From contig NZ_JMLK01000007.1 of assembly GCF_000686725.1 (NCBI RefSeq), forward strand, positions 186,001-250,000: a stretch of 64,000 nt of DNA. Direction: 5' to 3'. The stretch is from Clostridium akagii DSM 12554. Its GTDB lineage: Bacteria > Bacillota > Clostridia > Clostridiales > Clostridiaceae. The notes below the pieces were generated by a model. It did no database searches. It worked only from the letters and a program-made list of their open reading frames with translations, and had not been told where the DNA came from. Numbering within the stretch: the stretch's first letter is position 1; every line of letters begins with the position of its first letter. Positions 44,690-54,732 of this stretch are shown here, piece by piece. The position numbers were made by a program, and so were the translations under genes.

Positions 44690-45319
44690 ATGGTTAAAAT
44701 AAAAATTTGTGGATTAAAAAGACATGAGGATATCCAATATGTTAATGAACTTTTACCGGATTATATAGGGTTTGTATTTGCAAAGAGTAAGCGTCAAGTG
44801 GATTTAGCTAAGGCTAAAATTTTAGGCAGTCAATTAGATAAAGGTATAAAAAAAGTTGGCGTGTTTGTCAATGAAGATGTTAAGCAGGTTAAAAAAATTG
44901 CTAAAGAGGCTTATTTAGATGTATTACAATTTCATGGTGATGAGGATGAGAGCTATTTAGCACAATTTAATGATTTTACCATATGGAAATGTAAATCAAT
45001 AGATATTTCGCTGAAGAATATTGATGAACATGTTATGGATGAAATAAATATTTACCCTATTGAGGGAATTGTTTTGGATAGCAGCAGAAAGGGAGCCTCA
45101 GGAGGCCTTGGACAAAGCTTTAACTGGAATCTTTTGCAAAGACTTAATATAGAAAAAAAACTTATACTGGCTGGGGGACTTAGTAGTGAAAATGTGTGTG
45201 AAGCAATAGAAATAGCAAACCCCTATGCGGTGGATATTTCTAGTGGTGTTGAGACTGATGGGGTTAAAGATTTTAATAAAATTAAAAAATTTATAGAAAA
45301 GGTGAGGGAGCAAAAATGA
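44690..45319 (+). CDS. trpF: Phosphoribosylanthranilate isomerase
   Basis: A 209-residue TIM-barrel that isomerises phosphoribosylanthranilate to the carboxyphenylaminodeoxyribulose phosphate used by TrpC. The N-terminal [11 protein letters not shown] carries the catalytic cysteine (C7 region), and the catalytic aspartate lies in [22 protein letters not shown]. The phosphate-binding loops [10 protein letters not shown] and [14 protein letters not shown] are intact. It lies between trpC and trpB and overlaps trpB by 4 bp. Confidence 0.96.
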   Translation: MVKIKICGLKRHEDIQYVNELLPDYIGFVFAKSKRQVDLAKAKILGSQLDKGIKKVGVFVNEDVKQVKKIAKEAYLDVLQFHGDEDESYLAQFNDFTIWKCKSIDISLKNIDEHVMDEINIYPIEGIVLDSSRKGASGGLGQSFNWNLLQRLNIEKKLILAGGLSSENVCEAIEIANPYAVDISSGVETDGVKDFNKIKKFIEKVREQK

Positions 45320-46497
45320 AAGGTAGATTTGGAAAATTTGGAGGACAATACGTACCAGAAACTATTATGAGCGCTGTAACTGAGCTAGAAGAAGAATTTG
45401 AAAAGGCCATGAAGGATGAAAAGTTTATTTCGGAATTTAAGTATTATTTAAAGGATTATGTTGGCAGGGAATCACCACTTTATTATGCTGAAAATTTAAC
45501 CAAAAGATTAGGTGGAGCAAAGATATATTTTAAAAGAGAAGATTTGAATCATACAGGAGCTCACAAAATAAATAATGCATTAGGACAAATACTTTTAGCT
45601 AAGAGAATGGGTAAAAAGAAAGTTATTGCAGAGACTGGAGCTGGGCAACACGGTGTTGCAACAGCGACTATAGCTGCTATGTTTGGCATGGAATGTGAAA
45701 TATTCATGGGTGAAGAAGACATAAGACGTCAAGCACTAAATGTATTCAAAATGAAGATATTAGGAGCAAAGGTAACTTCAGTAACAGCTGGAGCAGGCAC
45801 TTTAAAAGATGCCGTAAATGAAGCTATGAGGCAATGGGTTACATGTATAGATGATACTTTTTATGTTATTGGAACCGTTATGGGACCACACCCATACCCA
45901 ACTATGGTAAGAGAATTCCAAAGAGTAATTGGAGATGAAGCAAGAAGACAGATACTAGAAAAAGAAGGAAGACTACCTGATTATATATTGGCTTGCATCG
46001 GTGGTGGAAGTAATGCTATGGGAATTTTTTATCCATTTATAGAAGATACGGGGGTAAAATTAATTGGAGTAGAGGCAGCAGGGCGTGGAGTTGATACGGA
46101 AGAAAATGCGGCAACTATAACTAAAGGTTCAGTTGGTGTAATACATGGAATGATGACCTATGTGCTTCAAGATGAAGATGGTCAAATACTCCCTGCGTAT
46201 TCAATTTCAGCAGGACTCGACTATCCGGGAGTTGGACCTGAACATGCATATTTGCATGATATAGGAAGAGCAGAATATGTATCAATAAAAGATGACGAGG
46301 CTGTAAAAGCATTTATGAATATATCAAGTGCTGAGGGAATTATACCTGCACTTGAAAGCTCTCATGCACTTGCATACGCAATAAAATTAGCACCAACACT
46401 TTCTAAGGATAAGCTTATGATTATAAACATATCAGGTAGAGGAGATAAAGATGTTAACACTATAGCTAAAATAATGGGGGTAACTTTAAATGAATAG
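45316..46497 (+). CDS. trpB: Tryptophan synthase beta chain
   Basis: A PLP enzyme that condenses indole with serine to tryptophan. The 393-residue protein has the PLP lysine K84 in [13 protein letters not shown], the catalytic glutamate region [13 protein letters not shown], the phosphate-binding GGGSNAMG and the C-terminal SGRGDKD motif. It is a TrpB1-type subunit, fitted to bind TrpA. It starts in a 4-bp overlap with trpF and overlaps trpA by 8 bp, so stoichiometric production of the alpha2-beta2 complex is expected. Confidence 0.98.
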   Translation: MKGRFGKFGGQYVPETIMSAVTELEEEFEKAMKDEKFISEFKYYLKDYVGRESPLYYAENLTKRLGGAKIYFKREDLNHTGAHKINNALGQILLAKRMGKKKVIAETGAGQHGVATATIAAMFGMECEIFMGEEDIRRQALNVFKMKILGAKVTSVTAGAGTLKDAVNEAMRQWVTCIDDTFYVIGTVMGPHPYPTMVREFQRVIGDEARRQILEKEGRLPDYILACIGGGSNAMGIFYPFIEDTGVKLIGVEAAGRGVDTEENAATITKGSVGVIHGMMTYVLQDEDGQILPAYSISAGLDYPGVGPEHAYLHDIGRAEYVSIKDDEAVKAFMNISSAEGIIPALESSHALAYAIKLAPTLSKDKLMIINISGRGDKDVNTIAKIMGVTLNE

Positions 46498-47281
46498 AAT
46501 AGATTTGAAATTTAGGAAGCTAAGAGAAAAAAATGAAACGGCAATGATTTCTTTTGTAACAGCAGGTGATCCGGATTTTGAAACTACAGCTAAACTTGTT
46601 TATGCTATGGAAGAAGGGGGAGCTGACATTATTGAACTTGGAGTTCCATATTCAGATCCCATAGCTGATGGAGCTACTATCCAAAAATCTTCTGCAAGAG
46701 CTCTTAAAAATGGTACAACAATAGCAAAAATAATGGATGCGGTTAAAAACATACGTAAAAATACAGAAGTCCCACTAGTGTTTTTAGTTTATTATAATTC
46801 TGTATTTAAATATGGAATGGAAAGATTTATAGCACAATGCAATGAGGTTGGTGTTGATGGAATAATAATACCAGATTTACCCATTGAGGAAAGAAAAGAT
46901 ATTCTCTCTATTACAAAAAGATATGAAGTTGCACTTATTCCACTAATAGCGCCAACATCAAAGGAAAGGATAAAAAAAATAGTTGAAAATGCCAGCGGAT
47001 TTATATATTGTGTTTCAACTAATGGAGTCACAGGTACAAGAACAGAAATAAATACAGATATGAAAGTCTATATGGATACTGTTTCTAAGTTTACAGATAT
47101 TCCCAAAGCAATAGGCTTTGGAATATCCAGCGCAAAAATGGCAAAAGAATTAAGAACGTATTGTGACGGAATAATTATTGGCAGTGCAATTGTAAAAAAA
47201 GTGGACGCAACTGAAGACAAAGAAGAAATGCTTCGAAATGTAAAAAACTTCGTTAATGAAGTTAAGGAAGTACTTAAATAA
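46490..47281 (+). CDS. trpA: Tryptophan synthase alpha chain
   Basis: Splits indole-3-glycerol phosphate to indole, which passes through the tunnel to TrpB. The 263-residue TIM-barrel contains the catalytic E49 ([11 protein letters not shown]) and D60 (IADGATIQ), the loop SFVTAGDPD, and the C-terminal [13 protein letters not shown] / [11 protein letters not shown] phosphate-binding segments. The loop 6 sequence [13 protein letters not shown] is conserved. It is the last gene of the operon, which therefore holds all seven structural functions in the order EGDCFBA. Confidence 0.97.
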   Translation: MNRIDLKFRKLREKNETAMISFVTAGDPDFETTAKLVYAMEEGGADIIELGVPYSDPIADGATIQKSSARALKNGTTIAKIMDAVKNIRKNTEVPLVFLVYYNSVFKYGMERFIAQCNEVGVDGIIIPDLPIEERKDILSITKRYEVALIPLIAPTSKERIKKIVENASGFIYCVSTNGVTGTRTEINTDMKVYMDTVSKFTDIPKAIGFGISSAKMAKELRTYCDGIIIGSAIVKKVDATEDKEEMLRNVKNFVNEVKEVLK

Positions 47282-47313
47282 GTTAAAGGAAATTAAGTTT
47301 TACTCTTCTTATT

Positions 47314-47355
47314 TTTAATTGATTATTTCTGCCACAGCAGAAATAATCAATTAAA
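47314..47355 (+). terminator. 19-bp perfect inverted repeat after trpA
   Basis: Perfect stem 47314-47332 / 47337-47355 with a 4-base loop, 33 bp past the trpA stop codon. No T-run follows on either strand, so termination efficiency is uncertain; 3'-end protection is an alternative. Confidence 0.55.
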
Positions 47356-47397
47356 CCTGTAACTTGTCCCTTTTAACTCATAACTGCATTAAATCGC

Positions 47398-47426
47398 TTG
47401 ACATCCATAATGAGATTTCATACAAT
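47398..47426 (+). promoter_or_regulatory. Promoter of the LacI-family regulator gene
   Basis: TTGACA (47398-47403), 17-bp spacer, TACAAT (47421-47426). No TGCAAnCGnTTGCA operator is seen near it, so there is no sign of autoregulation by that motif. Confidence 0.75.
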
Positions 47427-47499
47427 ATATTGTATTAAACTGGTTGTGAAAAGTTGGAAAATAGGTTGTGCAAATTTGAAAACAGGATGTGAGAAAAAG

Positions 47500-48537
47500 A
47501 TGAGTGTTACTATAAAGGATGTGGCAAGAGAGGCAAATGTATCCCCTTCAACTGTATCAAGAGTGATAAGTGAGAGCCCTAGAATAAGCGAAGATACAAA
47601 AAAAAGAGTTAGAGATATAATTATAAGGTTAAATTATCATCCTAATGTAGTTGCTAGAGGTCTTGCCAATAAATCCACTAATGTTATTGGTATTATTTTG
47701 ACTAGTGAAATAGAGGATTTGTCTAAGAACCCCTTTTTCATACAAGTTATGGAAGGAATAAGTTCATATGCTAAGAAGCAAGGTTATTATATAATGTATA
47801 CTTTCTGTTCAAACAAAGAAGAAGAGCTTAAATGTGTAAAAGATTATGTACATGGTAACTTGGCAGATGGGATAATACTGACAACAGTTTATTATGAAGA
47901 CAGTTGTATAGGCTATTTGAAAGAAGTGGATTTCCCATTTGTTGTTATTGGTAGACCCGAGGATACAAAAAATGTTTTATGGGTAGATAATGATAATTTT
48001 CAAGCTATGTACAGCGTTGTAAGTAAACTTTTGATTAGAGGGTATAGGAAAATCGCTTTTATAGGTCCTAAAAATGAAATAAGTGTGGGAAAAGATAGGC
48101 TAAATGGATATATTCAAGCTCACAAAGTACATGGTGTTAATATTAATAGGAAATTAATAAAAGAGGTAAATGGGTTTAATGAAGAATGTGGGTATGAGGC
48201 AATGAAATCTATACTAGAAGATCAAACTCCAGAGGCAGTAGTAGCCGCTGATGATTTATTGGCATTTGGAACATATAAATATATGGATGAAAAAAATATA
48301 GGAGAAATTGCAGTTATTGGTTTCAATAATACCCCATTAGCTGAGTATCATAGACCTAGCTTAACTTCTGTTGATATCAATGTTAAGAAAGTTGGATATT
48401 ATGCTTCTAAGCTCCTAATTGATAAACTAAAAAATAATATGAATGAGAATCATTATGTAATAGAGACTAATTTAATTGAAAGAGAATCAACGTTTAAGGG
48501 TATAAATACAAAGGATAAGATACAAGTCACAAGGTAA
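47500..48537 (+). CDS. LacI family transcriptional regulator (MalR-like)
   Basis: A 345-residue regulator. The N-terminal helix-turn-helix with hinge helix (about 1-60) reads TIKDVAREANVSPSTVSRVI ... NYHPNVVARGLA. A periplasmic-binding-protein-like effector domain follows (about 62-335), with the usual VIGRP, DNDN, GYRKIAFIGP and VVAADDLLAFG segments. I use the ATG at 47500, because the longer frame starts inside the -35 box of its own promoter. It sits at the head of the maltose locus and is the only LacI-type protein in the window. It is therefore the prime candidate to bind TGCAAnCGnTTGCA at 33672, 36967, 51400 and 54772. A maltose-type inducer is inferred. Confidence 0.93.
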   Translation: MSVTIKDVAREANVSPSTVSRVISESPRISEDTKKRVRDIIIRLNYHPNVVARGLANKSTNVIGIILTSEIEDLSKNPFFIQVMEGISSYAKKQGYYIMYTFCSNKEEELKCVKDYVHGNLADGIILTTVYYEDSCIGYLKEVDFPFVVIGRPEDTKNVLWVDNDNFQAMYSVVSKLLIRGYRKIAFIGPKNEISVGKDRLNGYIQAHKVHGVNINRKLIKEVNGFNEECGYEAMKSILEDQTPEAVVAADDLLAFGTYKYMDEKNIGEIAVIGFNNTPLAEYHRPSLTSVDINVKKVGYYASKLLIDKLKNNMNENHYVIETNLIERESTFKGINTKDKIQVTR

Positions 48538-48587
48538 GCAAAGTTTCATTAGCTTGTAACTTGAAATTATCCATTAACGGCTATAAA

Positions 48588-50312
48588 CTATAATTTGAAT
48601 ATTTTAAATTTCATAGGTTCTAAGATTAAACCATTATTTAATTGAGTTTTTTCTGAGGTGAAGATATCTACAGCAGTACTAGCTAAAGGTGGCTTAATAT
48701 TGTACTCTTCATCGCTATTGTTAATAGCAATCAATATGGATTTACCTTCATAACTTCTTTTAAAAACTAATACGTTATTTTCGCAATATATTGTTTTATA
48801 ATCTCCATATATAAGAGCTTTATTATTTTTTCTAATGCGTATCATAGTCTTATAAAGGTTAAATAATTCCTTGTTTTGTTTTCCCTCGTCCCAGATCATG
48901 CATTTCCTACATTGAGGATCTTCACCACCATTAAGACCTACTTCATCTCCATAATAGATATAAGGCACACCTTGATAGCAGAACTGGAAGATAATTGCAA
49001 GCTTCATTCTATCTGCGTTATCATCACATTCTGTTAAAAATCTTTTAGTATCATGACTACCAATTAAATTCCAAAGTTGACTTGTTATGCTTCGCATGTA
49101 AAGAGTTCTGTTAAAAGATAATATATCATGAAACTTCTCTGCAGATATAGTTCTATTACCGAAAAAATCCACCAACGCAAATTTAAAAGGATAGTTCATT
49201 ATGCTATCAAGTTGATCTCCTTTTAAGAAAGAATTTGCTTCATGCATTATTTCTCCTATAATAATTGCATCTTTATTCGCACTTTTAACTACTTTACTAA
49301 ATGCTCTCCAAAAATCATGATCAACTTCGTCACAAACATCCAATCTCCAGCCATCGATACCAATTTCCTTTACCCAATATTCCCCAACCTTTAATAAATA
49401 ATCTCTTACATCCTTATTATGAGTATTTAATTTTGGCATGTGGCTGATACCGTCACCAAAAGTGTAGTAGGTAACATTTTGTGTATTAACTGGATAACTA
49501 TCTATAAAATACCAATCCTTATACTTAGAATTCTCCTGATTATCAAGTACATCCTTGAATGCAAAGAAATCACTACCTGAATGATTAAATACGGCATCAA
49601 AAATAATTTTAATCCCTTTTTCATGACATTTTTTAATTAAATTTTTAGCAATACTTAAGGTTCCAAATTCAGGGTCAATATCATAATAATCTGCTGTATT
49701 ATATTTGTGGTTAGAACTTGATTTAAATATTGGAGTTAAGTAAATTAAATTAATGCCTAAATCCTCTAAATAGTCTAACTTTTCAATAACTCCTTGAAGG
49801 TCTCCACCAAAACTTGAATTAGTGGTTACTGGACTTCCCCATTTGGCAGTATTTTTAGGGTCATTACTTTTATCACCATTATTAAAACGTTCTAGAAAAA
49901 TTTGGTATACAACTGATTCTTGTAGCCAAGTGGATTCTTTATATATATCTCCTTCTGCTAAATAAGCAAACTGAAAAGCTGAGGATTGTTCAAGTGGTGG
50001 TGCATTTTTTCTAAAACCTCTCTCATCAAAATATATTGTATTATTAGAAGTATCAACTAGTTCAAAGTAATATCTATATCTGTTTCTTGTCACCGATACT
50101 TCTGCTTCAAAATAATCATACAAGTCAGCCTGAGCTGCAATTTTCATTTCTTTAACATAGTATGGATCTTTAAAATTATACCTACTTTTATAATGTATAT
50201 TGCATTTTAGAACATCACCCTTTGCTGTCCTTATTCTTAATACTAGAGTATTCAAATCTTTACCATAGGCATAAGGCGTTTCAGTAATATGATATACTGC
50301 ATGTTTGTTCAT
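48588..50312 (-). CDS. GH13 cyclomaltodextrinase/neopullulanase-type amylase
   Basis: A 574-residue GH13_20-like enzyme. An N-terminal beta-sandwich (CBM34-like, about 1-120) precedes the catalytic barrel. The nucleophile is D325 (GIDGWRLDVCDE), the acid/base E354 (IIGEIMHEA) and the third acid D421 (LIGSHDTKR); the first conserved region is DAVFNHSG. There is no signal peptide, so it acts on imported maltodextrins or cyclodextrins in the cytoplasm, producing maltose and glucose. The ATG has a GAGGTAG site. It is transcribed divergently from the AraC-type gene. No LacI operator is visible upstream, so it may be controlled by the AraC protein instead. Confidence 0.93.
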   Translation of the reverse strand: MNKHAVYHITETPYAYGKDLNTLVLRIRTAKGDVLKCNIHYKSRYNFKDPYYVKEMKIAAQADLYDYFEAEVSVTRNRYRYYFELVDTSNNTIYFDERGFRKNAPPLEQSSAFQFAYLAEGDIYKESTWLQESVVYQIFLERFNNGDKSNDPKNTAKWGSPVTTNSSFGGDLQGVIEKLDYLEDLGINLIYLTPIFKSSSNHKYNTADYYDIDPEFGTLSIAKNLIKKCHEKGIKIIFDAVFNHSGSDFFAFKDVLDNQENSKYKDWYFIDSYPVNTQNVTYYTFGDGISHMPKLNTHNKDVRDYLLKVGEYWVKEIGIDGWRLDVCDEVDHDFWRAFSKVVKSANKDAIIIGEIMHEANSFLKGDQLDSIMNYPFKFALVDFFGNRTISAEKFHDILSFNRTLYMRSITSQLWNLIGSHDTKRFLTECDDNADRMKLAIIFQFCYQGVPYIYYGDEVGLNGGEDPQCRKCMIWDEGKQNKELFNLYKTMIRIRKNNKALIYGDYKTIYCENNVLVFKRSYEGKSILIAINNSDEEYNIKPPLASTAVDIFTSEKTQLNNGLILEPMKFKIFKL

Positions 50313-50565
50313 TTTTATCTACCTCACTCTTATCTTTGTGTTTTCAGTACATGAAAAAATACTAAATTCAACAATTTTGATGCTATTTTATTAAAATTCA
50401 GTATATTCATTGTGCAATTATAGCATAATTATTTAGTTGTAATTGTATATAACTAATAAAATATGTATATAAATCATGCGATTTATTGTAGTATTATTGA
50501 ACATGTTTATAAAAAATGATAAAGTTACATTAAAGTTTTTATTTGAAATTAAGGGGTGTAAAACA

Positions 50566-51237
50566 ATGATTGAAACCTTTGAATCTGATATTTGTATTTT
50601 TAATAATGACATATCCTTTTTAATGGAGTCAAAAAATATATCAAAAGTATTAAATAATATAAATGAAAAACATATACAGGAAAAAGAAAATGGGCAATCA
50701 ATTAGTAATAAAAAAAATGATTTGATTATTTGGAATGCTATATATACTAAGGAAATAATAAAAAATGGTGTTTCAAAGAGCGCTCTTCACCCTTTGTATA
50801 ATAAATTTTATAATAAAATACAGATTATAACTAAATTATTAGATCTACAGGATTTAGAAATCAGTATGGCAAATACATATTTTAATATTTTAATAAATGA
50901 TATTCAGGTTACTGATAATTTTATGATTAATAAAATGCTTCAATTCATACATGTTAATATTGAAAATCACTTGTCACTTGATAAATTAGCTAAGGACCTA
51001 AATATTTCGGTAGGTTATGCTAGCGATTGTTTTAAAAAAAACATGGGTATTTCAGTAATGAAGTATGTTCAAAAAATAAAAATAGATAGAGCAAAAAATT
51101 TATTACTGAGTACAGACAATAGTATTTTATATATTGGAATTTTATTAGGTTTTTATGATCAAAGTCATTTTAGTAGAACTTTTAAAGATATAGTGGGAGT
51201 TTCGCCTACTGTATATAGAAATAACAATTATGCATAA
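50566..51237 (+). CDS. AraC family transcriptional regulator
   Basis: A 223-residue regulator with a C-terminal double helix-turn-helix (about 125-220): the first in LSLDKLAKDLNISVGYASDCFKKNMG, the second ending in the AraC signature LGFYDQSHFSRTFKDIVGVSPTVYRN. The N-terminal 115 residues are short and Lys/Asn-rich, with no recognisable cupin or sensor domain. The ATG at 50566 follows AAGGGGTG; an earlier in-frame ATG lies in the promoter region. Lying between the GH13 gene and the second maltose importer, it is likely an activator of one or both, but no binding site can be defined by eye. Confidence 0.88.
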   Translation: MIETFESDICIFNNDISFLMESKNISKVLNNINEKHIQEKENGQSISNKKNDLIIWNAIYTKEIIKNGVSKSALHPLYNKFYNKIQIITKLLDLQDLEISMANTYFNILINDIQVTDNFMINKMLQFIHVNIENHLSLDKLAKDLNISVGYASDCFKKNMGISVMKYVQKIKIDRAKNLLLSTDNSILYIGILLGFYDQSHFSRTFKDIVGVSPTVYRNNNYA

Positions 51238-51358
51238 ATTAGAAAATATATAACAGTGATTTCTGAATTTTGCTCAATTGAGTGTGTATATATGAACTAC
51301 TTAGACAAAAATAAATATATTATAAGTTAAAATTTACAATAAAAAATTCAAATTGCTA

Positions 51359-51413
51359 TTGACTATCAGGACAAACTATTCTATAATCAAATAAAACGTT
51401 GCAACCGTTTGCA
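51359..51413 (+). promoter_or_regulatory. Second importer promoter with LacI-type operator
   Basis: TTGACT (51359-51364), 17-bp spacer, TATAAT (51382-51387), 12 bp, then operator TGCAACCGTTTGCA (51400-51413). Unlike the sites at 36951 and 54762, the flanks are not palindromic. Confidence 0.88.
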
Positions 51414-51448
51414 TGAATTTTATAAATTATTTAGAGGGGGAAAAATAC

Positions 51449-52645
51449 ATGAATAAAAAGGTAAAAATATTATGTTCAGTTTTAACAACTCTTTTATTAG
51501 CAACAGCACTAGGAGGATGTGGCTCAAGTACAAGTAGTACAACAAAGTCAGGAAAAAGTATTATAGTATGGTCTCATTTAGAGCAACCAGAAGTTGATGC
51601 ATTAAATAAAGTAGCTCAACAATGGGCTAAAAAAACTGGTAACACTGTAAAGGTTCAATTAGATAAATCAGATTTTCAAACTTATTTGCAAGCAGCAAAT
51701 AGTAGCAAAGCTCCTGATATTATGTATGGAATAGCTAATGACAATTTGGGAACATTTCAAAAGGCTAATTTATTGGCAGCAGTTCCATCTGGAGTAATAG
51801 ACTCATCTAAATATGTAAATACATCAATTAAGGCAGTGTCTTTCGGAGGAAAAATGTATGCTGTTCCAATGAGCATTGAGACATATGGATTATTTTATAA
51901 CACAGATAAAGTTACAACTGTTCCAACAACTGTTGACGATTTGATATCTCAAGCACAAAAAGTTGGATTCCAGTATGATATTAATAATTTCTATTATAGT
52001 TATGCTTTTATGGCTGCCAATGGTGGATATGTATTTAAAGATAAAGGAAAAGGTAATTTGGATTCAAGCAATGTAGGTCTTGGTAATGAGGGCTCGGTTA
52101 AAGGTTTACAGACTATTCAAGACTTAGTTACAAAATATAAATTCATGGGTAGCGATATTACAGGTGACAAAGCAAGTTCTGCATTCCAAACTGGAAAAAT
52201 TGGGTTTTATATAAGTGGACCTTGGGATGTTGATGGGTTTACAAAAGCAGGTACAAAATTTGCAGTGGCACCACTTCCAGGAATGCCTTCTTTCGTAGGA
52301 GTACAAGCATCTTTTGTAAGTCAAAAATCTAAAAATCAAACAGAAGATTGGGATTTAATAAAATATATCCAAGCAAATAATTCATCAGTATTTAAAGCAG
52401 GCAATAGAATACCAGCACTTAATTCAGAATTGAATAAACCAGAATACAAAAATAACAAGATAACTTCAGCTTTTGTTACTCAAGTTAAAAATGGTCAACC
52501 TATGCCTAATATTCCAGAAATTCAAACAGTATGGACTCCAGCTAAAAATAATTTAACATTATTAACTTCAGGCAAATTGACAGCGCCAGCAGCAGCAAAG
52601 GATTTGAATGACCAAGTTGTACAAGGGATTGCAACAATGAAATAA
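51449..52645 (+). CDS. Maltose/maltodextrin-type binding lipoprotein
   Basis: A 398-residue MalE-like protein. The signal peptide ends in the lipobox LGGC. The sequence follows the maltose-binding pattern: IIVWSHLEQPEVDALNKVAQQWAKKTG, PDIMYGIANDNLGTFQKANLLA, GGKMYAVPMSIETYGLFYNTDKV, FQTGKIGFYISGPWDVDGF and the C-terminal MPNIPEIQTVWTPAKNNL. The ATG at 51449 follows GAGGGGG. It begins the operon with the MalF and MalG type genes. The match to MalE is closer than that of the binding protein at 35628, so maltodextrin is its likely ligand. Confidence 0.94.
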   Translation: MNKKVKILCSVLTTLLLATALGGCGSSTSSTTKSGKSIIVWSHLEQPEVDALNKVAQQWAKKTGNTVKVQLDKSDFQTYLQAANSSKAPDIMYGIANDNLGTFQKANLLAAVPSGVIDSSKYVNTSIKAVSFGGKMYAVPMSIETYGLFYNTDKVTTVPTTVDDLISQAQKVGFQYDINNFYYSYAFMAANGGYVFKDKGKGNLDSSNVGLGNEGSVKGLQTIQDLVTKYKFMGSDITGDKASSAFQTGKIGFYISGPWDVDGFTKAGTKFAVAPLPGMPSFVGVQASFVSQKSKNQTEDWDLIKYIQANNSSVFKAGNRIPALNSELNKPEYKNNKITSAFVTQVKNGQPMPNIPEIQTVWTPAKNNLTLLTSGKLTAPAAAKDLNDQVVQGIATMK

Positions 52646-52730
52646 AAAAACATTATAAGGAGAGCAAAATCTCCTTATAATAATTTATGAATATAATGTT
52701 ATTTAAATATAGATTACAGGAGGGTTAGTG

Positions 52731-53693
52731 ATGGTAAAAATCGAAAGACCAGAGAAACCAAAAAAACCAGTTACTCATAAAAATTTATATGATAAAATAA
52801 GACCATATGTGTATTTATCCCCTGCATTAATATCAATATTTATATTGGTTTTGTTACCTATTTTATATACTATTTATATTGCATTCACAAATTACAATTT
52901 AAATCATTTAAGTGATTTCCATTTAATTGGTTTTGCTAATTTTGAATCGATTTTCAATGGGCCATTTAAATCAATATTTTTTCCTGTCTTTGGGTGGACA
53001 ATCATATTTGCACTTGTTGGAACATTTGGGTGTTTCATTATAGGTCTATTTATTTCTATATTATTAAATAATCCAAATATGAAAGAAGCAGCAGTTTATA
53101 AAGGATTTTTAGTTCTACCTTGGGCACTTCCTCCAACTATTGCAACTTTAGCATGGCAAGGACTGCTTGATAAGGATTATGGTGGAATTAATATCTTATT
53201 AAAAAATTTGCATCTTATTAATACAGGAATTCCATGGCTAATTGATCCATTTTGGGCTAGAGTGGGAATTTTAATTGCAACTATTTGGCTTGGCTTTCCT
53301 TATATGATGAATGTATGTATTGGAGCACTTTCTAGTATTCCAGACGTTTACTATGAAGCGGCGGACATTGATGGAGCAACTAAATTTCAAAAATTCATAA
53401 AAATAACATTACCATCTATAACTTCGGCCTCATTACCACTTTTAATATCGTCTTTTTCATTTAACTTCTCCAATTTGGGAGCAGCTTATCTTATTACAAA
53501 AGGTCTTCCTGCAATGATTACTAGTCAATATGCTGGTTATACTGACATACTTGCGTCAGCAGCATATAAGCTTTCTTTGACTTATACTAGATATGATATA
53601 GCTGCAGCATTTTCAATAATAATATTTTTTATTATTGGTGTAATTAGCTTTATTAGTTTCAAATTCACTGGAGCATTTAAGGAGGTAGATTAA
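52731..53693 (+). CDS. Maltose ABC transporter permease, MalF type
   Basis: A 320-residue permease with a charged N-terminus, six helices and the EAA loop YYEAADIDGATKFQKFIKITLPSI. The region VLPWALPPTIATLAWQGLLDKDYGGIN, typical of MalF, precedes the loop, but the large extracytoplasmic insert of E. coli MalF is short here. I choose the ATG at 52731, 7 bp after AGGAGGG; a GTG just before it is also possible. It is followed 2 bp later by malG. No ATPase gene accompanies the set. Confidence 0.94.
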   Translation: MVKIERPEKPKKPVTHKNLYDKIRPYVYLSPALISIFILVLLPILYTIYIAFTNYNLNHLSDFHLIGFANFESIFNGPFKSIFFPVFGWTIIFALVGTFGCFIIGLFISILLNNPNMKEAAVYKGFLVLPWALPPTIATLAWQGLLDKDYGGINILLKNLHLINTGIPWLIDPFWARVGILIATIWLGFPYMMNVCIGALSSIPDVYYEAADIDGATKFQKFIKITLPSITSASLPLLISSFSFNFSNLGAAYLITKGLPAMITSQYAGYTDILASAAYKLSLTYTRYDIAAAFSIIIFFIIGVISFISFKFTGAFKEVD

Positions 53694-53695
53694 TT

Positions 53696-54577
53696 ATGAA
53701 AGTAAAAACAGATGATGTTATAGAAAATGATTTAGTTTATAAACATAAATTAAGAACCGGTGAAGTGAGAAATCTTTGGGTATCAAGAATATTAATTTGG
53801 TTTTTTGTATTATTTGCACTATTTCCTATATTTTCAGTAATTTCAGCTTCATTGACTAAGGGGGACACTTTCTTTTCAACTACATTGTGGCCGAAGTCAA
53901 TAACTTTCAGTAATTATACAAAGGTTTTACAAGAGACTGATTTTAAAATATGGATGAAAAACAGCTTGATTTTATGTACATCAGTTGCTCTTATACAGTT
54001 AGTTATAAGTATCTTTGCTGCATATGCTTTTTCCAGAATGAAATTTAAAGGAAGAAAAAATGGTCTTATGGGATTATTAATTCTTCAAATGTTTCCAGCA
54101 GTAATGTTCATGCCTGCAATTTTAAGTGTGTGTTTTAAAATTGGATTACTTGATCAATTTTGGGCTCTTATAATACTATTAGCAGCTGGAAGTGCATATA
54201 ATATTTGGCTCCTAAAAGGTTTTATCGATAGTCTTCCTAAAGAACTAGATGAGGCAGCTATGGTTGATGGAGCTAGTCATTTTCAAGTATTTACAAAGAT
54301 AATACTTCCATTATCAAAGCCAATGCTTGCTGTAATATTCTTGTTCAGCTTTATCGGTGTATATAGTGAATTCATATATACTAGCGCATTAATGAGAGAT
54401 GCAGATAATCAAACGTTGGCAACAGGCTTACAACAATTTATAAATAATGCATTTTCTGCTCATTGGACTCAGTTTTCAGCAGCGGCAGTCATGGCAACTA
54501 TTCCAGTAGCAATTCTATTTATGGCATCTCAGAGATTTATATCTAAAGGTCTCACTGCGGGTGCGGTAAAGGGATAA
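53696..54577 (+). CDS. Maltose ABC transporter permease, MalG type
   Basis: A 293-residue permease with six helices. The EAA loop reads LPKELDEAAMVDGASHFQVFTKIILPLSKP and the MalG-like C-terminal stretch FISKGLTAGAVKG contacts the ATPase and the maltose-binding protein in the E. coli homologue. The gene starts 2 bp after malF ends, behind GGAGG within the malF 3' end. It is followed by a long AT-rich imperfect inverted repeat and then by the separate promoter of the enzyme operon. Confidence 0.95.
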   Translation: MKVKTDDVIENDLVYKHKLRTGEVRNLWVSRILIWFFVLFALFPIFSVISASLTKGDTFFSTTLWPKSITFSNYTKVLQETDFKIWMKNSLILCTSVALIQLVISIFAAYAFSRMKFKGRKNGLMGLLILQMFPAVMFMPAILSVCFKIGLLDQFWALIILLAAGSAYNIWLLKGFIDSLPKELDEAAMVDGASHFQVFTKIILPLSKPMLAVIFLFSFIGVYSEFIYTSALMRDADNQTLATGLQQFINNAFSAHWTQFSAAAVMATIPVAILFMASQRFISKGLTAGAVKG

Positions 54578-54692
54578 TTTCAAGTTAAGAATTTTTGAGG
54601 TTTAAGGGTAAGAGTTAATAGTTTGGAGTTAAAGACGGTTTTAACTCTTAATTTTTAACTCTTAACTTTTAACTTTTAACTTGAATTCGGAG
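54578..54692 (+). repeat. Large imperfect inverted repeat of GTTAA/TTAAC units
   Basis: The left part contains CAAGTTAA, AAGAGTTAA and GAGTTAAA. The right part contains their complements as a row of degenerate repeats (TTTAACTC, TTTTTAACTC, TTAACTTTTAACTTTTAACT). The whole can fold into one long interrupted hairpin between the malG-type gene and the debranching-enzyme promoter. It belongs to a loosely related repeat family seen elsewhere in the window. Confidence 0.6.
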
Positions 54693-54732
54693 GAAAAGTT
54701 GTTTATCCACATGGTAAATGTGGCAATTTTCG

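Noticed and set aside
47398-47499. N-terminal extension of the LacI regulator
   Set aside because: It would start inside a TTGACA-N17-TACAAT promoter, and the LacI helix-turn-helix begins normally at 47500.
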